Program-made: the position numbers and the translations under genes
Shown: positions 52,448 through 58,499 of the stretch, one piece after another
Numbering within the stretch: the stretch's first letter is position 1
How the letters are laid out: every line of letters starts with the position of its first letter
The notes under the pieces: model-generated
Seen by the model: the letters and a program-made list of their open reading frames with translations, nothing else
What the model was told of the DNA's origin: nothing
The model's database searches: none
Source of the DNA: Thermohalobaculum sp039026375
GTDB lineage: Bacteria > Pseudomonadota > Alphaproteobacteria > Rhodobacterales > Rhodobacteraceae
DNA: 64,000 bases
Assembly (NCBI GenBank): GCA_039026375.1
Contig: JBCCML010000006.1
Location: forward strand, 62,001-126,000
Direction: 5' to 3'

Positions 52448-54163
52448 CTACTCAGCCGCAGATACAGCCGCCGCCTCTGCCTCCGGCACCACGCGGCGCT
52501 GTTTTGACGTCTTGCCGATCCCGGGGTTGAAGCTGTTGGTCGGGTCCAGCTCTTCGTAGAAGGCCGACAGGGCGGGTTTCGCCTCGTAGAGGTGGCCCAC
52601 ATTGTGCTCGGCCGGATACTCGGCCCCGCGTTGGTCCAGTAAGGCCAGCATCTTCGCCTTCACGGCCTTCGGATCGGCGCCCTTCCGCACCACGTAGTCC
52701 TGGTGAAAGACGTGGCAGAAGAAGTGCCCGTAATAGAGTTTGAGCGTGATGTCCTGCTCGATCTCAGGCGTCAGCTGCTCGAACCAGTCGTCGTCATCGC
52801 GGCGCAGCGCGATATCCAGCGCCAGGATATCCTCGACCTCGCTGGCATGGCAGACACCATAGCGCGCCGCCGCCCCGGCCGCGGCAAAGCGGTGCAGGCT
52901 GGCCTTCTTCGCCTCCTTCGCGTCGCACAGGAACCAGGCGTCGGCCCCGAAGATCTCGTTCAACAGGCTCTCGGTCCCGGCGGCCATTTTGCCGCCGACC
53001 TTCAGGATCAGGTGATGTTCGAACCGGTCGCGGTACTGCAGCAGGCGTTTGGGTAGCGCTTCAGGCAACAAGCGCGTCAGGCCCTGCATCACCCGGTCGG
53101 CCAGGTTCTTCGGCAGAAACGGCACCCGGTTCAGAACGCCGTCCGTCTTGCCCTTCCACTTGAAGATCACCGGCAGCCAGTCCGTGCCCAACCAGTGGAT
53201 CAGCAGCAGTGTGTCCTTGCCATATTTGTGCGCCACATCGAACAGTGGGCGGTGCACATACTCCCCGCAGATCGGCAACTCGTCCATTTCGCTCAGCATG
53301 CGCCGGCGCAAGGCGGTCAGATCGGCGGGGTCATTGGTGCCCAGATAATAGACGCGTTCGCCCTCGATGGCGGGATAGGTGTCCAGCCGGACGGCGAAAA
53401 CCACGACCCGGCCGGCCGAGCCCGAAACCTCGAACAACCGGTCGGGATCGGCGTTGTAGCGCGAGGGGGTCGAGGCCGTCACATCGCGGACCTTGGCACC
53501 ATAACCGTCGTCCGATGCGCGCCCGACGCCGTCCTGGATGTCCGCCTCGGTGAATTGGCCGTTCTCCAACCGGGTCAGGATCTCCTCGGGGCTGTCGCCC
53601 AGCGCGATCCCTAGATGGTTGACCAGGCGCAGCACGCCGTCCCGGCCCACTTGGGCGTAGATCGCAAGCTCGGTATAGGCGGGGCCGCGCTGGGTCAGCG
53701 AGCCGCCGGAATTGTTGCAGACCCCGCCGATGATCGACGCGCCGATGGTGGACGAGCCGATGACCGAGTGCGGCTCGCGCCCCAGCGGTTTCAGCAACCG
53801 CTCTAATTTATATAGCGTCCCGCCCGGGTGGCTGATGATCTGCTGGCCATTCTTCAGCACCTGGATCTTGTCCAGGCGCAGCGTGTTGATCACCACCACC
53901 GGCCGGTCATAGCTGCCCTTCGGGGTCGACCCTTCGGTCAGCCCGGTATTCGCCGCCTGGGTGATGACGATGCGGTCGTGTTCCACCGCCGCCTCGACAA
54001 CGAACCACATCTCCAACAGGCTGCCAGGCTCCACCGCCACTTCGGCCTCACCCTCGCCCGATCGCCAGCCCTTGCGGAACCGCGACAGCGCGGCGGGTTC
54101 GGTGTGGACATACTTGTTGCCGCAGATCGATTTTAGTCGGTCGACGAATGCCCCCTCCGGCAT
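52448..54163 (-). CDS. dld: Respiratory D-lactate dehydrogenase (quinone), Dld type
   Basis: 571 residues, the length of E. coli Dld. The FAD-binding PCMH region contains VITQAANTGLTEGSTPKGSYDRPVVVIN and VIGSSTIGASIIGGVCNNSGGS; the C-terminal part includes the Dld-specific membrane-binding and cap regions (DDDWFEQLTPEIEQDITLKLYYGHFFCHVFHQDYVVRKG) and EHNVGHLYEAKPALSAFYEELDPTNSFNPGIGKTS. It oxidises D-lactate and passes electrons to quinone at the inner membrane. It lies between the two peptide clusters, antisense to them, and is divergent from lepA. Confidence 0.94.
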   Translation of the reverse strand: MPEGAFVDRLKSICGNKYVHTEPAALSRFRKGWRSGEGEAEVAVEPGSLLEMWFVVEAAVEHDRIVITQAANTGLTEGSTPKGSYDRPVVVINTLRLDKIQVLKNGQQIISHPGGTLYKLERLLKPLGREPHSVIGSSTIGASIIGGVCNNSGGSLTQRGPAYTELAIYAQVGRDGVLRLVNHLGIALGDSPEEILTRLENGQFTEADIQDGVGRASDDGYGAKVRDVTASTPSRYNADPDRLFEVSGSAGRVVVFAVRLDTYPAIEGERVYYLGTNDPADLTALRRRMLSEMDELPICGEYVHRPLFDVAHKYGKDTLLLIHWLGTDWLPVIFKWKGKTDGVLNRVPFLPKNLADRVMQGLTRLLPEALPKRLLQYRDRFEHHLILKVGGKMAAGTESLLNEIFGADAWFLCDAKEAKKASLHRFAAAGAAARYGVCHASEVEDILALDIALRRDDDDWFEQLTPEIEQDITLKLYYGHFFCHVFHQDYVVRKGADPKAVKAKMLALLDQRGAEYPAEHNVGHLYEAKPALSAFYEELDPTNSFNPGIGKTSKQRRVVPEAEAAAVSAAE

Positions 54164-54316
54164 GGCGTCTCTCCCGTCACATGGCGTTGTTTTGTGGACA
54201 GAATACCCGGGTTCGGCGGCTGCGCAACCGTCACCAATTTCCTAACGCCGATAAGGGCGATCAGCCGCGCCCGTCTTTGCTTGACGCCCGCCGGGCCGCA
54301 CCGCATATCCCGCGCC

Positions 54317-56116
54317 ATGACCGAGCTTTCGCGCATTCGCAACTTCTCGATTGTTGCCCATATCGATCACGGCAAGTCGACGCTGGCCGACCGGCTGATC
54401 CAGTCGACCGGCACCGTGGCCGAACGGGACATGAAGGAACAGCTTCTCGACTCGATGGATATCGAGCGCGAGCGGGGCATCACCATTAAGGCGCAGACCG
54501 TGCGCATCCTCTACACGGCCGAGGACGGGCACGAATACACGCTGAACCTGATCGACACGCCAGGCCACGTGGACTTCGCCTACGAGGTCAGCCGCTCGAT
54601 GCGCGCGGTCGAGGGATCGCTGCTGGTAGTGGATGCCAGCCAGGGGGTCGAGGCGCAGACGCTGGCCAATGTCTACCAGGCGATCGATGCCGACCACGAG
54701 ATCGTGCCGGTGCTGAACAAGATCGACCTGCCGGCAGCGGAACCCGACCGCGTCTCGGAACAGATCGAAGATGTGATCGGCATCGACGCCACCGATGCGG
54801 TGATGATCTCGGCCAAGGCGGGCCTGGGCATCCCCGAGGTGCTGGAGGCGATCGTCACCCGCCTGCCCGCGCCGGAAGGCGTGCGTGACGCACCGCTGAA
54901 GGCCATGCTGGTCGACAGTTGGTACGACGCCTATCTGGGCGTGGTCGTGCTGGTGCGCATCATCGACGGCGTCCTGAAGAAGGGCGACCGCATCCGCATG
55001 ATGCAGACGGGCGCGATCTATCCGGTGGACCGGGTGGGCGTCTTCACGCCGAAGATGCTGCAAACGGACGTGCTGGGGCCGGGGGAGCTGGGCTTTCTGA
55101 CCGCCTCGATCAAACAGGTGCGCGACACCCGCGTCGGCGACACCATCACCCACGAAAAGAAGGGCGTGGAGGAACCGCTGCCCGGCTTCCAGCCCGCGCA
55201 ACCGGTGGTGTTTTGCGGGCTCTTCCCCGTCGACAGCGCCGATTTCGAGGATCTGCGCGAGGCGGTCGAAAAGCTGGCCCTGAACGATGCCAGCTTCAGC
55301 CATGAGATCGAAAGCTCCGCCGCCCTGGGCTTTGGCCTACGCTGCGGCTTCCTGGGGCTGCTGCACCTGGAAGTGATCCGCGACCGGCTGGAGCGCGAGT
55401 ACGACATCGACCTGATCACCACCGCGCCCTCGGTGGTCTACCATGTCTTCATGAAAGACGGCGCAACGATCGAGATGCACAACCCCGCCGACATGCCCGA
55501 CGTCATGAAGATCGAGCGGATCGAGGAGCCCTGGATCAAGGCCACGATCCTGGTCCCCGACGAGTTCCTGGGCGATGTGCTCAAGCTCTGCCACGACCGG
55601 CGCGGCGTGCAGCTGGACCTGACCTATGCGGGCACGCGCGCCATGGTGGTCTATCGCCTGCCGTTGAACGAGGTCGTCTTCGACTTCTACGATCATCTGA
55701 AATCGGTGACCAAGGGCTATGCCAGCTTCGATTACCAGATGGATGGCTACGATGCCGACGCGCTGGTGAAGATGCAGATCCTGGTCAACGAAGAGCCCGT
55801 GGACGCGCTGAGCGTGATTGTCCACCGCGACAAGGCCGAGGCCCGTGGCCGCGTGATGTGCGAAAAGCTGAAGGGCCTGATCCCGCAGCACCTGTTCAAG
55901 ATCCCGATCCAGGCCGCGATCGGGGGCCGCGTGATCGCGCGCGAGACGATCTCGGCGTTGCGGAAGGACGTCACGGCGAAATGCTATGGCGGCGACATCA
56001 CGCGAAAGCGCAAGCTGTTGGACAAGCAGAAGGCCGGTAAAAAGCGCATGCGCCAGTTCGGCAAGGTCGACATCCCACAAGAGGCATTTATCAACGCCCT
56101 CAAAATGGACGGATGA
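54317..56116 (+). CDS. lepA: Elongation factor 4 (LepA)
   Basis: 599 residues from ATG 54317 (MTELSRIRNFSIVAHIDHGKSTLADRL); a longer reading from 54194 was rejected because it adds 41 residues upstream of the conserved N-terminus. GTPase motifs: AHIDHGKST, RGITIKAQTV, DTPGHVDF and NKIDLP; the LepA-specific C-terminus has KCYGGDITRKRKLLDKQKAGKKRMRQ. It back-translocates or remodels stalled ribosomes. It is a housekeeping gene upstream of the 76-bp tandem repeats. Confidence 0.97.
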   Translation: MTELSRIRNFSIVAHIDHGKSTLADRLIQSTGTVAERDMKEQLLDSMDIERERGITIKAQTVRILYTAEDGHEYTLNLIDTPGHVDFAYEVSRSMRAVEGSLLVVDASQGVEAQTLANVYQAIDADHEIVPVLNKIDLPAAEPDRVSEQIEDVIGIDATDAVMISAKAGLGIPEVLEAIVTRLPAPEGVRDAPLKAMLVDSWYDAYLGVVVLVRIIDGVLKKGDRIRMMQTGAIYPVDRVGVFTPKMLQTDVLGPGELGFLTASIKQVRDTRVGDTITHEKKGVEEPLPGFQPAQPVVFCGLFPVDSADFEDLREAVEKLALNDASFSHEIESSAALGFGLRCGFLGLLHLEVIRDRLEREYDIDLITTAPSVVYHVFMKDGATIEMHNPADMPDVMKIERIEEPWIKATILVPDEFLGDVLKLCHDRRGVQLDLTYAGTRAMVVYRLPLNEVVFDFYDHLKSVTKGYASFDYQMDGYDADALVKMQILVNEEPVDALSVIVHRDKAEARGRVMCEKLKGLIPQHLFKIPIQAAIGGRVIARETISALRKDVTAKCYGGDITRKRKLLDKQKAGKKRMRQFGKVDIPQEAFINALKMDG

Positions 56117-56237
56117 TCGGCAGGGCGCGCCCGACCCTGGGTGGGCGGACGCGGTGGGGGTTCTAAGCGCCGCTGTTTAAGCCCGAAACACCAGTCGATC
56201 TGCGTGCAATGTGCCAATGCGCCCTCCCGCGGGGAGG

Positions 56238-56477
56238 GTCGGGCGCGCTCGCTCCGCTCGCAAGGATGCGGCAAGTTCTCGGATCGCGCGTTTGGCTACG
56301 GTACCAGGCTTACGGGTCGGGCGCTCGCTGCGCTCGCAAAAGCGTGGCACGTCTACGGATGGGCCTTTCGGCTACGGTACAAGGCTTACGGGTCGGGCGC
56401 GCTCGCTCCGCGCCCAAAGGGTCGGCAAGTCTACGGATCACTCGTTTGGCTGGATTGCCAGGCTGAAGGGTCGGGCG
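56238..56477. repeat. Tandem repeat of ~76-bp units between lepA and peptide cluster 2
   Basis: The ten-mer GGGTCGGGCG recurs at 56238, 56314, 56390 and 56468, giving periods of 76, 76 and 78 bases. Each full unit also shares GCTCGCTSCGCKC-like and GGCTACGGTAYMAGGCTTAC-like segments with moderate divergence; the third unit is more degenerate. Frames read through it give no convincing protein. The whole gap 56117-56605 contains no gene; its 3' part turns AT-rich and holds the cluster 2 operator. Confidence 0.75.
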
Positions 56478-56530
56478 ATCCGTCGTCGCGCTCCCAGCCC
56501 TCAGTCAAGCCAATAAATTTCTTTTTGACA

Positions 56531-56546
56531 TGTAACATACGATACA
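56531..56546. promoter_or_regulatory. Palindromic operator-like element upstream of peptide cluster 2
   Basis: TGTAAC-ATAC-GATACA followed by GC, an imperfect dyad with perfect outer TGTA/TACA arms. It ends 59 bases before the first cluster 2 start codon and is preceded directly by TTGACA (56525-56530), which could be a -35 box although spacing to a -10 is not clear. It matches the element at 50325-50340 at 12 of 16 positions with the same arm spacing. Confidence 0.65.
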
Positions 56547-56605
56547 GCGGCGAGTCGCTCGGCTGGCTAGTGTCCCCTCATCAGATCAGACGAAGGAGAC
56601 AGACA

Positions 56606-56815
56606 ATGACGATTAAGACCAGCACCCCCGCCGAGATCATGGACGCCGAACTCGAGCATGTTACCGGCGGTGACGGCGACCTACTGTTTGGTGACAGAGG
56701 CTGGGACCTTGCCGGCGGCACCCAAGACGACGACTTCACCCTGAACGGCGGCACGCTGTCTGGCGCCCGCTCGACCAGCGGCCACTACACCCAGGTCGTT
56801 TGGGCAAAGCGCTGA
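56606..56815 (+). CDS. Double-glycine-leader peptide G (cluster 2)
   Basis: 69 residues from ATG 56606, after GAAGGAGACAGACA; the frame open to 56141 crosses the tandem repeats and is not considered. Leader MTIKTSTPAEIMDAELEHVTGG has GG at 21-22. The rest (DGDLLFGDRGWDLAGGTQDD then SGARSTSGHYTQVVWAKR) is Gly/Asp-rich, then basic. It lacks the PH[FW] start of the other cluster 2 peptides. No Cys. First gene of the cluster. Confidence 0.72.
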   Translation: MTIKTSTPAEIMDAELEHVTGGDGDLLFGDRGWDLAGGTQDDDFTLNGGTLSGARSTSGHYTQVVWAKR

Positions 56816-56876
56816 TTTCAGGCTAAACTGGGCCTTCCAACCCAAAAGGCGAAGCAAAAACCAAAGGAGGAAAGTG

Positions 56877-57062
56877 ATGACCAAAAAGACCCAAAAACCC
56901 GCCGAGATCGCCGAAACCGAGCTGGAAGACATCAATGGCGGCCCGCACTTCCGTAACTTCCATCGCGCAAGCTCCGACTTCCAAGCCGGTTGTGACGTGG
57001 TGCTGTCGAAGAACGACAATATCGAGATCCACGCCCGCCTCGCCAAGCAGACCAAAGACTGA
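56877..57062 (+). CDS. Double-glycine-leader peptide H (PHF family)
   Basis: 61 residues from ATG 56877, with AAAGGAGG six bases before; GTG 56874 is a weaker alternative. Leader MTKKTQKPAEIAETELEDINGG has GG at 21-22, then PHFRNFHRASSDFQAG. It has one Cys (CDVVL), unique among the nine leader peptides. The mature part would be ~39 residues, ending AKQTKD. 61 bases after peptide G. Confidence 0.74.
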   Translation: MTKKTQKPAEIAETELEDINGGPHFRNFHRASSDFQAGCDVVLSKNDNIEIHARLAKQTKD

Positions 57063-57083
57063 CACCAAAGGGGAGATGAGATC

Positions 57084-57260
57084 ATGACCAAGAAAACTGA
57101 AACGACCACCGCGCCCCTGACGGACGAGAGCCTCGACCAGATCTCGGGCGGGCCGCACTGGCAGACCTGGGATCCGCCGACCTATCTGCGTGCCCCGGAC
57201 GGTGAGCCCGCACGTGGTGTCCAGACCACCCGGGTGGTCGCTGGCAAAACCAAGACCTGA
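57084..57260 (+). CDS. Double-glycine-leader peptide I (PHW family), 58 residues
   Basis: A short gene, ATG 57084 to TGA 57260, with AGGGGAGA upstream. Translation gives MTKKTETTTAPLTDESLDQI then SGG with GG at 22-23, followed by PHWQTWDPPTYLRAPDGEP and a basic C-terminus ending VVAGKTKT. It lies 21 bases after peptide H, has the same MTKKT start and PH[FW]x[NT][FW] motif as H and J. At 58 residues it falls below common gene-finder cutoffs and could be missed. Confidence 0.74.
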   Translation: MTKKTETTTAPLTDESLDQISGGPHWQTWDPPTYLRAPDGEPARGVQTTRVVAGKTKT

Positions 57261-57308
57261 CCCGGGTTCAGGGGCGCACACAAGCGCCTGTATCAAAGGA
57301 GACGCCCG

Positions 57309-57503
57309 ATGACCAAGAAGACCAGTCACAGCAAAGACCCCACCGAAATCGCCGAGCGGGCGTTGGACGACATCAGCGGCGGCCCGCACTTCAAGACGTG
57401 GCACGGCGAGATCTACGCCTACCAGGCGATGCCAGAGCTGGACGCAAACGTGGCCGCCCAGGCCACCGGTGAAGCGCAGCGGAAGGACCGACGCAAGACT
57501 TGA
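57309..57503 (+). CDS. Double-glycine-leader peptide J (PHF family)
   Basis: 64 residues from ATG 57309, after AAAGGAGACG. Leader MTKKTSHSKDPTEIAERALD then DISGG with GG at 24-25, followed by PHFKTWHGEIYAYQAMPELD and a charged tail KDRRKT. It shares the MTKKT start and the PHF-x-T-W motif with H and I. No Cys. It is the last peptide before a probable terminator. Confidence 0.74.
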   Translation: MTKKTSHSKDPTEIAERALDDISGGPHFKTWHGEIYAYQAMPELDANVAAQATGEAQRKDRRKT

Positions 57504-57537
57504 AATCTCGATCCGGCCCGCTGGTCCGGGCAGCCAA

Positions 57538-57576
57538 CGCCGCGGTGTGTGACGACCCTCACATCCCGCGGCGTTT
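57538..57576 (+). terminator. Hairpin after peptide cluster 2, probable terminator
   Basis: CGCCGCGG pairs with CCGCGGCG, with an inner TGTGA/TCACA extension, followed by TTT. It lies 35 bases after peptide J and 41 bases before the SMR-like start, so the membrane gene may have its own promoter. Confidence 0.5.
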
Positions 57577-57616
57577 CGAGTCGGTAAGGTCGTCTCAGAC
57601 AGCAGAGGAGACGACC

Positions 57617-57934
57617 ATGACGCTCTCGATGCCGATCTTCATCCTGGCCTCCGCCGGGTGCTATTCCATCGCCATGGTGGCGATGAAGTTCTGGGGCCAG
57701 GGCGCCACACCTTTGATTATTGCTGTCACCATCGCCGCCGTGATCGTTGGCGTCGGCCTGGAGATAGAGGCGCTGCGGACCGAGCGCTTGGGCCTGATCT
57801 ATGTCGGTATCCTGGGGGTTGAGTGCATTCTGATCGCGGCCGCGTCGTGGTGGCTGTTCGGCGAGAGCTTCACCCTGAAGGAGATTGCCGGTGCGGCGCT
57901 GATCGTGGTTGGAACGGCAGTGGCCTGGGCGTGA
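57617..57934 (+). CDS. Small four-helix membrane protein, SMR/DMT-like
   Basis: 105 residues from ATG 57617, with AGAGGAGACGACC upstream; the frame open to 57500 overlaps peptide J and crosses the hairpin. Four hydrophobic segments (~5-24, 31-48, 57-75, 84-104) fit the small multidrug resistance fold; ESFTLKEIAGAALIVVGTAV is typical of the last helix of SMR/EamA proteins. A Glu in LEIEALRTERLGL lies between segments 2 and 3 rather than in helix 1. Adjacent to the peptide cluster, so a role in peptide tolerance or export is possible but not shown. Confidence 0.7.
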   Translation: MTLSMPIFILASAGCYSIAMVAMKFWGQGATPLIIAVTIAAVIVGVGLEIEALRTERLGLIYVGILGVECILIAAASWWLFGESFTLKEIAGAALIVVGTAVAWA

Positions 57935-58499
57935 TCCTGGGCAACAGGCCGGCCAACCGGCGCTGCCGATATCACATCAAATTTTGTGATATGAAGTGAT
58001 ATTATTCTGAATAATATCCTGAATATCGCGTTAGCGACAAGTTAACGATACATTCTCATGTGGGAAATCATCAGCCGACGATGTAGGATGTCATAGTGGT
58101 TAATATGACTTCGATCCGCCTACTTCGCGCCAACTTTACGGCGAAAACCTGGCGCTGATTTGACGATGCCCGAGTCTTTGAATTGGCCGCGTTGCCGAAT
58201 CTTTTGGCCCGGCACGCGTCCGAAAAGGACAGCGGGGCGCCCGTAACTCCCGGTATTGGCGAGCAAATTCGGGCCGTCGTTCAACCAAGGGCGTCGCCAC
58301 AGGGCGTGTCTCGCCTTATGCGTGTGTGCAGCGTTTGCAGAATGGGGATTTCCCCTAAAATTCAATTGAAAGTCCAACCTCCGCCGTAATGCCTGTGTTA
58401 GCTTCAACGCGTGCAGGAATCTCCGGGGGGAGGTCTCCTCGCCGTCTGTGTACAGCGTGCAGAGCTGACCCGCTCTGCATTTAAGTGAGGAGCGGCATC
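57935..58499. promoter_or_regulatory. AT-rich intergenic region with inverted repeats upstream of the RTX gene
   Basis: A 565-bp gap with no supported gene. Its first part is AT-rich, unlike the window. Dyads: ATATCACA/TGTGATAT at 57969-57992 (8-nt loop), a perfect ten-base GATATTATTC/GAATAATATC at 57998-58018 with one central base, and CGTTA/TAACG at 58029-58047. The second is a good candidate for a dimeric repressor or activator site. Near the 3' end, GCAGAG/CTCTGC forms a weak hairpin shortly before GAGGAG and the RTX start codon. Minus-strand ORFs here look like noise. Confidence 0.5.

Noticed and set aside
56238..56477. CRISPR array or tRNA cluster suggested by 76-bp periodicity
   Set aside because: Whole units are similar rather than short repeats with unique spacers, and no cloverleaf with anticodon and acceptor stems can be drawn.
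56141..56605. Long N-terminal extension of peptide G through the 76-bp repeats
   Set aside because: The true start at 56606 has a strong RBS and gives the leader shared with H, I and J; the upstream part is only repeat sequence.
58120..58407. 95-residue minus-strand ORF upstream of the RTX gene
   Set aside because: No RBS, no recognisable domain and low-complexity basic composition; treated as noise in a regulatory region.
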